DNA of 64,000 nt from Aliirhizobium wenxiniae (GCF_014201355.1 NZ_JACHEG010000002.1:930001-994000); one strand, 5' to 3'; positions 28,093 to 39,551 are shown, numbered from the stretch's first letter. Numbers and translations: made by a program. Notes: generated by a model from the sequence alone, not told the origin.

Positions 28093-29121
28093 CTAGAGAT
28101 AATCAGCGAGGCTCATGCCCAGGATTCGAGATGTGATCGAGTAAGAGGTTTCAACCTGGTTCAGCAGTGTCGACAACCGCACAGAGGCCTCCTCCGTATC
28201 CACACCCACCAAGCCCGTCAGCTGCGTATCGATGATCTTGATCTGGTTGCTCATATACGTGTTCGCTTTGTCGATACGCTCTTGCGACAAACCAAGTGCT
28301 GACTGCTGAGCAGTCACGCCGGAAATTGCGGTGCCGGCATATTGCGTTGCCTTCTGGCTAACCACGGACAAGGCTCCGCTCCCGAGGCCGGCGTTCGATA
28401 GCTGCGACGCTACCACAGAAGCGAGGACAAGGTTCTTGAAACCTTCGGAATTGGCGCTGGTTGATGTCGCTACGGTTTCCGAAGAACTTATGCGCGTCGT
28501 CATTACGGTGTCAGACGCGTTGGTCCAGGACGCCCAGTTGAAAGATGTCTCATAATCGGACAGAAACTGGGTCATCTGGCCGGCGGTCACATCACCGGCC
28601 GAAGCGATACCGTTTGCCGTTCTGAAGTTGGCGAACGCCGTATTGAAGTCATCCGTCACGTTGGCGATGAAATCATCGTCGAAAGTCTGCACATCCGTCG
28701 ATATGCCGGAAAAGAGGTATTCGCCGTTAACTGCAGTGTTCGCGTAGCTGACGAAATTCTCCAGCACCGACATCGCGCTGTCGGCGGAAACCTTGAGGCT
28801 GTTTACATCGGAATTGCCACTGAGCGCCGTCAAGGCATCCAGCAGTGTCTGCCCTGCATCCGAGATGTTGGTCAGCGCAAGCTGCGATCCTTCCATTCTC
28901 GTCTCGGCGAAGGAATTCGCATCGATAACCGACTGGAGGCGGCTGCTTTCCCGCGAATAATCCAGACTTGTCGAGGTACGGGTTCCAAGCTCCAGCCCGA
29001 CATCGGAATAGGTACCGGTAACCGCCTCATCCTGCAGCTTTGTAATCTCCGTCATCGCAGTGGAGACGGTCGATTGCATAGACTGACTAATGGCGAGAGA
29101 TGAGATAGACGTTGTTTTCAT
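28093..29121 (-). CDS. flgL: Hook-filament junction protein FlgL
   Basis: Hook-associated protein 3, joining FlgK to the filament. The 342 residues have flagellin-like helical ends: SSLAISQSMQSTVSTAMTEI at the N-terminus and YSITSRILGMSLADYL at the C-terminus, with a variable middle. It starts 2 bases after the flgK stop. Secreted through the flagellar type III apparatus, so no Sec signal is expected. Confidence 0.93.
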   Translation of the reverse strand: MKTTSISSLAISQSMQSTVSTAMTEITKLQDEAVTGTYSDVGLELGTRTSTSLDYSRESSRLQSVIDANSFAETRMEGSQLALTNISDAGQTLLDALTALSGNSDVNSLKVSADSAMSVLENFVSYANTAVNGEYLFSGISTDVQTFDDDFIANVTDDFNTAFANFRTANGIASAGDVTAGQMTQFLSDYETSFNWASWTNASDTVMTTRISSSETVATSTSANSEGFKNLVLASVVASQLSNAGLGSGALSVVSQKATQYAGTAISGVTAQQSALGLSQERIDKANTYMSNQIKIIDTQLTGLVGVDTEEASVRLSTLLNQVETSYSITSRILGMSLADYL

Positions 29122-29123
29122 GA

Positions 29124-30566
29124 CTAGCTAGCCGCCTGCATTAGTGAGCTGAGCATTTCGTCAATCGTCGAAAGCAGCTTCGTGGCCGCCTTGTAGGACT
29201 GCTCGATGTCCAACAGGAGAATAAGCTCCTCGTCGAGGTTGACGCCTGTGGCATTGGCATAGGCTTCCTTCGCCCGCATCTGCATGGCAGAGGTGCTTTC
29301 TGCAGCCGAGCTGGCGTTGCTTCGATATTCCTGAACCCAGCCGACGGAGTCGGTCGAATAAGCCAGAAGCGTGGCACGCGTTGTGGTTCCGGCATCGCCA
29401 TCGAAATCGACGGTCTCTTCGAAGCCTGCGAGATAGCCGTAAAGGAGCTTCGAAAAGCCTGCGGCATTCTCGGTATTCTGCTTTACGCCGGAAATATTGC
29501 CGTCCCTCAACTTAGTCGGATCGGCTTGCGCGTCACTATCGACCGTGATCAGCCCCGCCAGACCGGAGACGATATCCGGGTTGTTGAAATCGACAGTCGA
29601 TCCGTCCTTGGTGGTGAAGAGGCCTGCGATTTCATCACCTGCACCGTCCAACTCGGCAAAGACCGACATCGTCACGCGGGCAATCTCGTCCAACTGATCC
29701 TGATAGGTCGGGTAGACTTCGTCGCGCAACTGCAGCAGCGCCTGAAGCGAACCGCTGGCACTGGTGCTACTGCCCTTGCCCGAAGCAAGCGAGACACCAT
29801 CGATATAGACAGGATTTCCGGACGTAGTCGCGTCCAGAGCCGCGCTGGCATCGAAGGTTACCTCGCGTGGCACCGTCTCGAACAGAGTGATGCCGCCGCT
29901 GGTATAAAGCACCATGTCGTTGCCATCACGGACGGTGCTCGTGACGCCGACGATTTCAGATATCTGCTTTACAAGTCCTTCACGGGTATCCAGCGCATCG
30001 TTGGCATCCTCGCCCCGCGAGATCTTTTCCTTGACCTTGTCGTTGACCTTCTCGAAATCCTTCAAGAGCTGGTTCAACTTATCAACGGTCGTCGAAATCT
30101 CCGAGTCCGCCTGGACGCGAAGCCCCTGAACGGCTGATGTCTGCTGATTAAGGGAGTTGGCAAGATCGCCAGCCGCCGCTACTGCGGCCGCTGCCAATGT
30201 TACGTCGCTCGGTGACGTAGCATAAGTATCAAGCGACTCGACAAGAGCCGCCAGATATTGCGAAGGCGTTGCCGAAGATTCGCTTCCGCCCATCGCCGCA
30301 TCGAGCGATACGAGACCCTTCAACAAAGCCTGCTGACCTGCATCGTCTGCAATTGCCGACAATGTCTGCTTCAGCAGGGCCGCGTCCTCGGTACGCTCCA
30401 GCTTGACCGTAGTCGCACCGGAATAGGGGTTCGTCGTCGTGACCGCAGTACGACGATTGTAATCCTCAGTGTTCGTATTGGACGTGTTGGTCGACACCGT
30501 GGCCGTCTGGGTCGCGGTGTTGCTCAGGATCGATTTCGTCGTATTGATTGCGGATGCGATGGACAT
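29124..30566 (-). CDS. flgK: Hook-associated protein FlgK
   Basis: Hook-associated protein 1, at the hook-filament junction. The 480 residues start MSIASAINTTKSILSNTATQTATVS, the rod/hook-type N-terminal helix, and end in a coiled helix with EELILLLDIEQSYKAATKLLS, the FlgK C-terminal domain. It is 18 bases downstream of flgE and just upstream of flgL, the standard order. Confidence 0.93.
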   Translation of the reverse strand: MSIASAINTTKSILSNTATQTATVSTNTSNTNTEDYNRRTAVTTTNPYSGATTVKLERTEDAALLKQTLSAIADDAGQQALLKGLVSLDAAMGGSESSATPSQYLAALVESLDTYATSPSDVTLAAAAVAAAGDLANSLNQQTSAVQGLRVQADSEISTTVDKLNQLLKDFEKVNDKVKEKISRGEDANDALDTREGLVKQISEIVGVTSTVRDGNDMVLYTSGGITLFETVPREVTFDASAALDATTSGNPVYIDGVSLASGKGSSTSASGSLQALLQLRDEVYPTYQDQLDEIARVTMSVFAELDGAGDEIAGLFTTKDGSTVDFNNPDIVSGLAGLITVDSDAQADPTKLRDGNISGVKQNTENAAGFSKLLYGYLAGFEETVDFDGDAGTTTRATLLAYSTDSVGWVQEYRSNASSAAESTSAMQMRAKEAYANATGVNLDEELILLLDIEQSYKAATKLLSTIDEMLSSLMQAAS

Positions 30567-30584
30567 TCAGCTGGCTCCTACGCC

Positions 30585-31850
30585 TTAACGGGCGAGATTG
30601 ATGAGAACATCCATCAGGTCAGAGCCGGTCTGGAATACCTTGGAATTCGCCGTGTAGCTACGCTGCGATTCGATCATTTCCGTCAGTTCGCTTGCGAGGT
30701 CGACGTTGGACGTTTCCAAGGCTCCGGAAACGATCTCACCGAAGCCGGTGGTGCCGGCAAAGCCGATGGTGACAACACCCGAGTCCGCGGTCGGCTTATA
30801 TACGTTGCCCGAGAAGAGCTTGAGATTGTCCGGGCTCTGAACCGTCGCCATCGCAATCTGGTAGAGGGCTTTCGGATCGCTCTTGGCGTAGGTCGCGTAA
30901 ACCGTGCCATCCGAATCGATCTCGATGCCGGTCATAGACTCGGCCGGACTACCGTTGGCGCTACCCTTGGAGATTACCGAAGCGCTGGAAAGCTGGTTCA
31001 TGCCGGAAAGGTCGAAGTCAATGCCGCCAACGGTGATCGACAGCGGCGAGGTCGCGCCGTCAACGCTGACGAGACCTTTCGAATCAAACACCAGATCGGC
31101 GGTCACGGCCGTGCCGGAATACGGGAAGCTGCCGCTGCCGGTCGTGCTCTTATCGGCAGCATTGTAAACTGCGACTTCCCAAGAGTTATCGGCCGTCTTG
31201 GTGAAGTAGAAATCGTAAGTTACAGCTGCACCGTACTCGTCATAGGTCGTCACCGAGGTCTTCAGCATGCTGTCCATGTCGACATCGGTGGTAGCACCGT
31301 TATCGCTTGCCCAGCTGCCGGCAGCGACAGGATCCGCCGACTTGTTGAGGTTACCGGTCAGCGAACCATTGGTCGTGGCGACTGCCGTGATGCTCGAGTT
31401 GGAAGCCTTGACCGGCACCAGCCCGTCATAGGAATTGACGACAGTGGTCGGCGTGCCTCCATCGGCGTCGTAACCGAGAAGCATGTAGCCGGCATCGTTG
31501 ACGAGATAGCCGTTTTCATCGGGAGTAAACGAACCCGCACGCGTCAGGAAGATGTTTCCAGCGGTATCCTGAACGATGAAGAAACCTTCACCCTGGATCG
31601 CGAGATCAGATCCGGACGTGGTGTATTCCAAGGCACCCTGTTCCGAAACGGAGTAGGAAACCTTCGTCTCCACGCCGCCGGAGTTGTAGTTGCCGGAAGT
31701 TGACGGAAGAACCAGTGACGAAAACGAGGTCGAAGCGCCCTTGTAAGCTGTCGTGCTCGAGTTCGCGATATTGTCACCGACCGTCCCCAGGCGGTTAGCC
31801 TGAGCATTCATGCCCGAAACGGCGGTCTTCATGGTTCCAAAAATGCTCAT
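30585..31850 (-). CDS. flgE: Flagellar hook protein FlgE
   Basis: Main subunit of the hook, exported by the flagellar apparatus. The 421 residues start MSIFGTMKTAVSGMNAQANRLG, the conserved rod/hook N-terminus with the NIANSSTTAYKG motif, and end with SNVDLASELTEMIESQRSYTANSKVFQ. The start at 31850 is fixed by this family N-terminus. The longer open frame reaching 32333 is the antisense shadow of rem and the leader. The promoter must lie in the 217-base gap after the rem copy. Confidence 0.95.
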   Translation of the reverse strand: MSIFGTMKTAVSGMNAQANRLGTVGDNIANSSTTAYKGASTSFSSLVLPSTSGNYNSGGVETKVSYSVSEQGALEYTTSGSDLAIQGEGFFIVQDTAGNIFLTRAGSFTPDENGYLVNDAGYMLLGYDADGGTPTTVVNSYDGLVPVKASNSSITAVATTNGSLTGNLNKSADPVAAGSWASDNGATTDVDMDSMLKTSVTTYDEYGAAVTYDFYFTKTADNSWEVAVYNAADKSTTGSGSFPYSGTAVTADLVFDSKGLVSVDGATSPLSITVGGIDFDLSGMNQLSSASVISKGSANGSPAESMTGIEIDSDGTVYATYAKSDPKALYQIAMATVQSPDNLKLFSGNVYKPTADSGVVTIGFAGTTGFGEIVSGALETSNVDLASELTEMIESQRSYTANSKVFQTGSDLMDVLINLAR

Positions 31851-32028
31851 TTCGAATCCTCGCTGTGATAGTTGCTCCACATTAGGTGCCGGTCCTTGCG
31901 TGAAGCTGTCTGAAAAGGATGGGTGGGAAATTTGAAAAACATTTTTCGACGGCGGGATGCCAAACGGGTCGATGGAAAACCGGCAGTCGAAACAATCAGA
32001 AAAGGCCGGACAATCATTGCCGGCCGGA

Positions 32029-32060
32029 AAACAAAAAAGGGGCGATCCTGATCGCCCCTT
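32029..32060 (-). terminator. Terminator of the left rem copy
   Basis: 11-bp stem aaggggcgatc (32037-32047) and gatcgcccctt (32050-32060) directly after the rem stop. Read leftward it continues into TTTTTTGTTTT, a good rho-independent terminator. It is not shared with the other rem copy, whose duplicated block ends at its stop codon. Confidence 0.85.
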
Positions 32061-32065
32061 ACATT

Positions 32066-33020
32066 TTTCAATTCCAGTCGATGCAATAACCGAGGAAGCG
32101 CTTTGAATCGATCGGGTCGGTTCCGAGCTTCTTGCGGAGCTTCTTGCGCAATTTGCTGATATGGCTCTCGACCACGTTTTCCTCGACGTCCTCGTCGAAG
32201 ATGCCGTAAATGGCCGAGAAGATCTGCGCCTTGGAAACACGCCGGCCGCGATTGGCGACCAGATATTCGAGAATGCGGCGCTCGCGCCGCGGCAGCGGGA
32301 AGACTTCGCCGCCAATCTCGGGATCGCGACCATCGGAATAGACGCGGATCGAACCGATATCGGTGTAATTGGCGATGGCGGTCAGGCGGCGACGGATGGC
32401 AGCGGCGCGCGCCAGGATCTCGCGCGGATGAACCGGCTTGCGGACAACGTCGTCGACGCCGGCATCGAACAGCGCGAGCGTTGCATCGAGGGACGGCTGG
32501 TCGGAAACGGCGATGACCGGTGCAGTGGAACGATCGCGGATGGTGCGCGGCAGATCGCAGGCGTTCCTGGTCTGGCCGATGAGGAAGGCTTCGATGGCGC
32601 GGATATCGGCATCGGCTGCGGAATTGACCCACTCGCCGAACTCGACGGGATCGAAGCCTGCCGAGGGGATGCCCTCGCGGCCGAACAAGGATGTGTAACC
32701 TTCCGTTACGAGCTCTCGCTCATCAACCACGACGATCATTCACCCATCTCCGAATCAGCAGCGTTCATGTGCTGAGGCATGAGTACGAATCGTGGGAGTC
32801 AGCCACAATTATAGGAACTTGTGGGGACTAATTAATAATTGATTAACCACACCCCTCCGATTTGCACTAGATGTAGTGGCGCAAACCAAAACAGGCACAA
32901 TTTTTTCGGTGGATATCGTGCGACAATGATTGATGCCCACGAGACTCCGTTTGACACGCCTCATTATCGCCGGACTCGTGATGGGAGAAAATCCGCGATC
33001 GAATATCTACTTTTAGTTGC
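32066..33020 (-). repeat. Duplicated rem segment, left copy
   Basis: Pairs with 41854-42808. From the rem stop to about 32914 the two segments are nearly identical (about ten differences in 850 bases, counted by eye) and include some 175 bases of leader and promoter with an AT-rich attaattaataattg-like stretch. From 32915 to 33020 only about half of the bases match, but the spacing stays the same (96 bases from ggat to cta) and a 17-base island, gtttgacacgcctcatt, is kept. The last bases match the 3' end of the transglycosylase gene beside the other copy. Confidence 0.9.
32068..32739 (-). CDS. rem: Motility response regulator Rem/FtcR (left copy)
   Basis: OmpR-type DNA-binding activator of flagellar genes (Rem in Sinorhizobium, FtcR in Brucella). 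The 223 residues have an N-terminal receiver-like domain ([30 protein letters not shown] keeps the Lys) and a winged-helix domain from about 125 ([31 protein letters not shown]). The usual phospho-acceptor Asp is not obvious; Glu50 may occupy that place. The protein is identical to the one at 41856-42527; the genes differ by seven silent transitions. In this copy flgE lies next downstream. Confidence 0.93.
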   Translation of the reverse strand: MIVVVDERELVTEGYTSLFGREGIPSAGFDPVEFGEWVNSAADADIRAIEAFLIGQTRNACDLPRTIRDRSTAPVIAVSDQPSLDATLALFDAGVDDVVRKPVHPREILARAAAIRRRLTAIANYTDIGSIRVYSDGRDPEIGGEVFPLPRRERRILEYLVANRGRRVSKAQIFSAIYGIFDEDVEENVVESHISKLRKKLRKKLGTDPIDSKRFLGYCIDWN

Positions 33021-33069
33021 GTATATATTTATTACTCATCCGCCCCGACACGGTAAAGAGACACCGTTT

Positions 33070-34227
<1,158 letters not shown>

Positions 34228-34323
34228 CTAAATTCCCGAACCGCCAGAGCATGTCTCTCGAAGTGATCCCGGGATTTGCGGGGAAGACATGCCTGGAAAC
34301 AAGAAACCAAAGTGTGGTTCGCT

Positions 34324-34866
34324 CTAGTGCGATTTCGCCGGCGCAGCCGCACCACCGGCTGTGCCTGCAGGAGCAGGCTCTGGCGCAACGATTTTCTTGG
34401 ACGCCATCTTCTGGTTCGATTTCCCGGCAAGGTCGGCCTTGGAGAGATAATCGAGCTGTTCGAAGATCACCGCGGTCACCAATGCATCCCCGGCTCGGGC
34501 GTTGAGGTCGTCCTTGATCTTGGCTCTCAGGCCCTCGACATTCAGGTCACCCGCCTTCGGCAGGTCGATCATCTTGTTGCCCACCAGGACGGTATAGAGC
34601 TCATCCGTGATGTAGGGCGCGATCGGGATATGCGTGTTTGCAGCCTTCTCCTGATCGATCATCACCGAGACCTTGGTGAGGAAGTAACCGGTTACAGCTC
34701 CTTCCGTCACCACGGGAATGCTCAGGGTTTCACCTGCCACATAAGCCGGGGGAATGACGGGTTTGGCAACCTCTACGCCGGATTTCGCCGACAAGGTCAC
34801 AGCCGCATATACCCCGCCAAGCGAGATTATGCATACCCAGACGCCGATCAGGACAATCTTGATCAT
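34324..34866 (-). CDS. Membrane-anchored flagellar-locus protein of unknown function
   Basis: 180 residues: an N-terminal membrane anchor or uncleaved signal (IVLIGVWVCIISLGGVYAAV), a periplasmic domain of about 120 residues (PIAPYITDELYTVLVG; LNVEGLRAKIKDDLNARAG), and an Ala/Pro-rich C-terminal tail with KKIVAPEPAP. It overlaps the upstream FlgN-like gene by 4 bases (ATGA), so it belongs to the flhA-fliR transcript. Similar proteins occur in rhizobial flagellar clusters; the topology loosely recalls FliL but I see no family motif. Confidence 0.65.
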   Translation of the reverse strand: MIKIVLIGVWVCIISLGGVYAAVTLSAKSGVEVAKPVIPPAYVAGETLSIPVVTEGAVTGYFLTKVSVMIDQEKAANTHIPIAPYITDELYTVLVGNKMIDLPKAGDLNVEGLRAKIKDDLNARAGDALVTAVIFEQLDYLSKADLAGKSNQKMASKKIVAPEPAPAGTAGGAAAPAKSH

Positions 34867-35231
34867 CTATCGGCCCGAACGAGGAACTGTTCCTGGGAAT
34901 AGGTGCCGTCGTCGTCTGCACTGCGAACGGCATTCTTCAGAAGTTCGGCAACGGCGCGTACAGCACGCATATGAGCTTCCACGCGGCGCTCGTTCAACTT
35001 CAGCTTGGCCTTGAGCGCATGCAGCTGCTCCAGATGGGCCGCCGTGATGTCATTTCGCTCGCTGTTGCGGAAAAGCATGGTCAATTCGTAAAGGCAGCGG
35101 CTCTTGTGCGCATTCGAGAGCTTGAAATCGAACTCGGGATCGTTGCCGATCCGCTGGTTTTCGTTTTCGATGATCACGTCAAGACGACCGAGAACCGCCT
35201 TGATGCGGTACTCGCTGTTCAGCACTTCCAT
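34863..35231 (-). CDS. Possible FlgN-like export chaperone
   Basis: 122 residues, helical and charged, with an N-terminal RIKAVLGRLDVIIENENQRIG resembling the FlgN pattern of a helix ending in an E-N-x-x-L/I element, and a second long helix EQLHALKAKLKLNERRVEAHMRAV. FlgN chaperones hold FlgK and FlgL before export. The ATG at 35231 is chosen for the ggag site about 10 bases upstream; the frame is open to 35261. It overlaps the downstream gene by 4 bases. The FlgN call rests on pattern, length and locus only. Confidence 0.5.
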   Translation of the reverse strand: MEVLNSEYRIKAVLGRLDVIIENENQRIGNDPEFDFKLSNAHKSRCLYELTMLFRNSERNDITAAHLEQLHALKAKLKLNERRVEAHMRAVRAVAELLKNAVRSADDDGTYSQEQFLVRADR

Positions 35232-35257
35232 GGAATCGTTCTCCCTCGGCATTTCAA

Positions 35258-35824
35258 TCAAGCCGCGTCGTTATCAGTTTTTTTGATGGCGTCCGGCGAT
35301 AGCAAGGTACGGCGTTCGAAATCCGTAATCATGCTGACAGCCTTGGCCTTGTCGTTTCCGTCTGTCGTGTTGTTGGGCACTTCAAGGCGCTGCTTGTTCA
35401 GCGCCTGCGCAAAGACCTGTTCCGCGATGCCGATGCCGCCGCGCTTGGAAACCGAATCCGCCATCTGTTCGGCCATCATGCTCTTCCAGAACTCGCCGGC
35501 AGAGCCCTTACCGTAAACAGCTTCGCTGTCGGAAGGCATCATGTCCTTGAGGAAGGTCGTCAGGACGCTCGATTCGAATTTCCGGTAAACTTCCGGAATC
35601 TGCTCCTTGCCGGTAGCGTGCTGAATATTGCCGATACCGGCCTTGGATGCATCGCTTGCACCTGCGCCCAGCACGGATGCAAAACCGGCATCGCTAGCAG
35701 TCAGCACGGATGCCTGATGTTCAGCACTTACAGAACGCAGCTTTTCGCGCGCTGCCAACATGCTGTTCGGATCGGCTGCCTTGACTACGTCGAGGACAAG
35801 ATCGCTGGAAGGAGATATGGCCAC
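35258..35824 (-). CDS. flgJ: FlgJ-type rod-binding protein
   Basis: 188 residues with the rod-binding domain of FlgJ (FESSVLTTFLKDMMPSDSEA, then GSAGEFWKSMMAEQMADSVSKRGGIGIA). It is predicted to help assemble the rod in the periplasm. The C-terminal muramidase domain of enteric FlgJ is absent, as in other alphaproteobacteria; the separate lytic transglycosylase at 42795 may replace it. The N-terminal 80 residues are variable. Confidence 0.85.
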   Translation of the reverse strand: MAISPSSDLVLDVVKAADPNSMLAAREKLRSVSAEHQASVLTASDAGFASVLGAGASDASKAGIGNIQHATGKEQIPEVYRKFESSVLTTFLKDMMPSDSEAVYGKGSAGEFWKSMMAEQMADSVSKRGGIGIAEQVFAQALNKQRLEVPNNTTDGNDKAKAVSMITDFERRTLLSPDAIKKTDNDAA

Positions 35825-35966
35825 GTCGTTTCCCTCTTGCTTGCGCGCCGACCGAAAATCGACTTCGATTTCCCGGCTTGCGATGCGCAGATCTCAGTGT
35901 CACAGCGTCTTGCCTGAACCGATGAATGGCGCACGACGCTGTAAAATCGAGGGGAATGTTGCCACC

Positions 35967-36377
35967 TTAACCTTGCTGGAAGCTGGTGTCCTTCAATGTG
36001 ATCATCATCTCAATCAAGTTGATCACGGCATCGTCCTCGCGAGCACGCTGCTCGAGTTCCAAGGCCTCTTTGCGGCGCTCATCAAGCCGATCTCCCTTGC
36101 TGCGCTCCTTTGCCAAGCGCGCTTCCTGAGAGCGGCGGGCTGCCGTAAGCTGCTTTTCTTCGGTTGCCAGCCGCGAGAACCGGCCCAGATAATGGCGCGA
36201 AAGCCCGCGATGGATCGGGTCGAGCGAGGTCATCACATTCGCCGTCAATTCCATCGCTGTATTCACTTCCTCGCGCTGGCGAACGATAATCGAAAGCTCG
36301 TTTTCGATCATCTTCTCTATATGCCGCTGGACGCTGACGAGGCGCTTGAGCTTCTTGGATCTGTCCATATCCGCCAT
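35967..36377 (-). CDS. FliJ-like coiled-coil flagellar protein
   Basis: 136 residues, nearly all helical coiled coil (MDRSKKLKRLVSVQRHIEKM; EEKQLTAARRSQEARLAKER). This is the size and character of FliJ, the central stalk of the export ATPase that engages FlhA. It lies 9 bases downstream of fliR and in the same transcript as flhA, a context that supports the idea. Sequence resemblance to FliJ is weak, so the symbol is withheld. Confidence 0.6.
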   Translation of the reverse strand: MADMDRSKKLKRLVSVQRHIEKMIENELSIIVRQREEVNTAMELTANVMTSLDPIHRGLSRHYLGRFSRLATEEKQLTAARRSQEARLAKERSKGDRLDERRKEALELEQRAREDDAVINLIEMMITLKDTSFQQG

Positions 36378-36386
36378 TGTCCGCTC

Positions 36387-37139
36387 CTATAGATTGCCGA
36401 AGATGACGAAGAAGCCATCGGCAAACTGGTCGAGAATTGCCGCCATGCCGAAATAAATCAGCAGGATACCGCCTGCCAGCGCGAAAGGCGTGGAAATGAA
36501 GTAGAGAGGGATTTGCGGCGCCAGCTTGTTGATGAGGCCAACGACCACGTTGAACAGCAGGCCGTAAAGGATGAAGGGACTCGCGAGCCTCAACATGATC
36601 ATGAAAGAGGCGGAGAGCGTGTCCGTCAGACTGACCAGCGAGCGTTGCGAGCCGATCAACGAGCCCACCGGAATGCTCTGATAGGATTCGGCCAGCTCCT
36701 TGATCATGTAATGGTGGAAATCCAGAACAAAAAGGATGAGAAGCGCGCCCGTTGCCAGAAGACTGGTCAGCGAGTTGTCGGAACTGTCTTCGAATATGTC
36801 TCCCGAAGGCGTGGCATTGAACGAAATGGCCATGCCGATTATCGCACCCGCAAACTGGATGCCGAGAACATAGATACGCGCGACGAGGCCAAAGATGACG
36901 CCCGTCATCGTCTCGGAGAAGATCGTCACGAGGAAGACTTCGGGCGCGGCCGAGGCGGGCGGATAGAGGATATCCCAGAACAAAGGCAAAAGCGCCAGCG
37001 ATAACGCCAGCGCCAGAAAAAGCCTGATCTGCATCGGCAGACGTGCCGATGAGAACCCTGGCATCATCATCACGCATCCACCTATTCGGCAGAATGCCAG
37101 GAAAAGCGCCATTATGGCGCCCTGGGGATCGGGGATCAT
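36387..37139 (-). CDS. fliR: Flagellar export gate protein FliR
   Basis: Inner-membrane subunit of the type III export gate, with FliP and FliQ. The 250 residues have about six hydrophobic segments ([20 protein letters not shown] at the N-terminus; [20 protein letters not shown] and [19 protein letters not shown] near the end), matching FliR. It overlaps the end of flhA by 4 bases (ATGA), so expression is coupled. Confidence 0.94.
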   Translation of the reverse strand: MIPDPQGAIMALFLAFCRIGGCVMMMPGFSSARLPMQIRLFLALALSLALLPLFWDILYPPASAAPEVFLVTIFSETMTGVIFGLVARIYVLGIQFAGAIIGMAISFNATPSGDIFEDSSDNSLTSLLATGALLILFVLDFHHYMIKELAESYQSIPVGSLIGSQRSLVSLTDTLSASFMIMLRLASPFILYGLLFNVVVGLINKLAPQIPLYFISTPFALAGGILLIYFGMAAILDQFADGFFVIFGNL

Positions 37140-39226
37140 GAAATCGAACCGAGTATCTTAATTTCCGTGCCTTTTGCCAACTCGACGTGGGAGAGCACCG
37201 GAAGCGTCGAGAACAGGCGTTCGGTGATCATGCGGACATAGGAGCGCGTTTCGGGCAGGGTAACAAGTACAAAAGGCAGACCCTCGTCCATGAATTCACG
37301 GATAACCTTGCTTGCCTCGTTGCTGAACTCTTCCAGATGGCGGGGATCGATATCGAATTCGATCACTTCACCCTTGGCGTCGCGCTTGAGCGCCTGCTGG
37401 AAAATCAGGTCCCACTTGGTACCGATACGGACGACGCGCAGGACGCCGTTGTCGGAAAGATCGCCGCAGATCTGCTGCGCCATGCGGACACGCACATGTT
37501 CGACGATCTGCTCGGCCTTCTTCAGATGCGGCGCGAGTTCGGCCACCGCTTCGAGAATGAGATGCAGGTTGCGGATCGAAACACGCTCGGCCAGCAACAG
37601 CTTCAAGATGGCCTGCAGGCCGGAATAGGACATGTGAGACGAGCAGATCTCGTCGGCAAGCTTCTTGTATTCCGGGTCCAGGCGATCGATCAGGATTTTC
37701 ACATCCTTGAACGACAGAAGCGACGGCAGGTTGTTGCGGATTACCTCGCTCACATGCGTCAGCAGCGCGGAGATATTGTCGATCGGGTGGAAGCCCTCGC
37801 GCTTCAGATCTTCGACGAAATGCTCCAGAACTGAGACCGCCGGCATGCCGAAGGCGGGTTCGCGAACCTCGTCGCCAGGAACCGACGGCTTGTGGCGCTT
37901 GCCGGTGATGACGAGCACTTCACCAACACGCAGCGTGCTTGCGGCGACCGTCGTGCCATGGATGCGGATCTGGTAGGACTTGTCCGGGATGGCGATATCG
38001 TCGGTGACCTTGATTTCGGGAACGACGAAACCGTACTGGACGGCAAACTTCTTGCGCATCTTGCTGACGCGGAAGGCAAGTTCCTGATGGGCTCCCAGCA
38101 GGCGCGGCGAAACGAGCTTGCCGAGCGCCAGTTCGATCTCGGTGGTCTTGAGGACGTTCTTGACCGTGTCCTTTTCGACCTCCTGCTTCTGGACAGCCTT
38201 CTTTTCCTCCTCTTCGCGCAGGAGCTTGTTCTGCGCCTCGATCTGGCGAGGAACGATCCATGCGCCGGCGGCCAGAAGACCGCCAAGGGCGGTGAACGGC
38301 AGAAGGGGCAGGCCCGGAATGAGCGCGAGAACGAACATCAGGCCCGCAGCGACGGACATGGCCTTGGGATAACCGCTCAACTGGCCGATAACGGCCGTGT
38401 CGGTGGAGCCCTTGGTACCGCCCCGCGTGACGATGAGGCCGGCGGCGAGCGAGACAATGAGAGCCGGAATCTGGGTTACGATACCGTCACCGACAGAAAG
38501 CTTGACGAAGACATCGGCCGCTTCGCCGATTTCCATTCCGTGACGGAAATAGCCGATGATGATGCCGCCGAAAATGTTGATCGCCGTGATCAACAGGCCT
38601 GCGACCGCATCGCCGCGAACGAATTTCGAAGCACCGTCCATCGCGCCGTAGAAGGAGCTTTCCTCTTCGAGTTCACTACGGCGGCGCTGGGCTTCCTTCT
38701 CGTCGATCGTGCCGGCGGACAGGTCCGCATCGATCGACATCTGCTTGCCGGGAATGGCATCGAGGGTGAAGCGGGCGCCGACTTCCGCGATACGGGTGGC
38801 ACCCTTGGTGATGACGATGAAGTTGACGACGATCAGGATCAGAAAGACGATCAGACCGATAACGAAGTCGCCGGACATGACCAGACTGGAGAAGCCGGCG
38901 ATAACACCGCCAGCCGCATCATGTCCCTCATGTCCGTGAGAGAGGATGACGCGCGTTGTCGCAATGTTGAGCGCCAGACGAATCATGGTGGCGATCAGAA
39001 GGATCGTCGGGAAGGACGAGAAATCCAGAGGGCGCTGGATCCAGAGCGAAACCATCAGGATGAGGACGGCGAAGGCGATGGAGAAGGCCAGCCCCACGTC
39101 GATCATGAAGACCGGGATCGGCAGGAAGAGAATGCAAAGGATCGTGACTATGCCGACGGCAAAACCGATATCGCGGCCCTTCGGCGCGACCTTCGGCAAC
39201 GGCAGGATACTCTGAGGGGTGGCCAT
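37136..39226 (-). CDS. flhA: Flagellar export apparatus protein FlhA
   Basis: Largest integral-membrane component of the export gate; couples proton flow to export and docks chaperone-substrate complexes. The 696 residues have eight N-terminal membrane segments (to about 330), the conserved cytoplasmic FHIPEP-family loop ([34 protein letters not shown]) and the soluble C-terminal domain ending [12 protein letters not shown]. Length is typical. Transcribed leftward with fliR, and divergent from the DUF1217 gene. Confidence 0.96.
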   Translation of the reverse strand: MATPQSILPLPKVAPKGRDIGFAVGIVTILCILFLPIPVFMIDVGLAFSIAFAVLILMVSLWIQRPLDFSSFPTILLIATMIRLALNIATTRVILSHGHEGHDAAGGVIAGFSSLVMSGDFVIGLIVFLILIVVNFIVITKGATRIAEVGARFTLDAIPGKQMSIDADLSAGTIDEKEAQRRRSELEEESSFYGAMDGASKFVRGDAVAGLLITAINIFGGIIIGYFRHGMEIGEAADVFVKLSVGDGIVTQIPALIVSLAAGLIVTRGGTKGSTDTAVIGQLSGYPKAMSVAAGLMFVLALIPGLPLLPFTALGGLLAAGAWIVPRQIEAQNKLLREEEEKKAVQKQEVEKDTVKNVLKTTEIELALGKLVSPRLLGAHQELAFRVSKMRKKFAVQYGFVVPEIKVTDDIAIPDKSYQIRIHGTTVAASTLRVGEVLVITGKRHKPSVPGDEVREPAFGMPAVSVLEHFVEDLKREGFHPIDNISALLTHVSEVIRNNLPSLLSFKDVKILIDRLDPEYKKLADEICSSHMSYSGLQAILKLLLAERVSIRNLHLILEAVAELAPHLKKAEQIVEHVRVRMAQQICGDLSDNGVLRVVRIGTKWDLIFQQALKRDAKGEVIEFDIDPRHLEEFSNEASKVIREFMDEGLPFVLVTLPETRSYVRMITERLFSTLPVLSHVELAKGTEIKILGSIS

Positions 39227-39551
39227 TTCTGCTCCGTCTCGTCATGAGATGCGGAAACCGCCTGAGGCGCTTTCGCTTCCAAAGTCCTTGAATTCGGACA
39301 GCCGTCGCAACATCGGACAGCCAGCCGGTTTGGGTAAAATCTAGAAAGCGAAGCTTGCGTGAGAGTGACGGCGCGTTAAGCCATTCCCGGAATTGATGGC
39401 CGGACGGGGATGACACAAGAGCATTTTTCAGCTACGTTCATCACGAATTAAGTCCCGAGGGCAAGGATGCCCGGTGGACGTGTGCGCGATGGAAGCGCAA
39501 GTCTGGGCCATGATATCGGCCATTGCAGCAAGCAAAAAGGCTTCCATCCGC
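39227..39551. other. Divergent region between flhA and the DUF1217 gene
   Basis: 325 bases holding the presumed promoters of the leftward flhA transcript and the rightward DUF1217 gene. A few in-frame codons extend the DUF1217 frame upstream to 39474 but show no family resemblance. I could not assign a confident promoter or operator. Confidence 0.4.

Noticed and set aside
31851-32333. N-terminal extension of the flgE frame across rem
   Set aside because: FlgE homology begins exactly at the Met at 31850; the rest is a shadow of rem on the same strand in another frame.
35258-35824. Two-domain FlgJ muramidase
   Set aside because: Only the rod-binding domain is present; no glucosaminidase domain follows in the frame.
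37892-39247. 451-codon plus-strand frame opposite flhA
   Set aside because: Antisense to an unmistakable flhA; acidic shadow composition.
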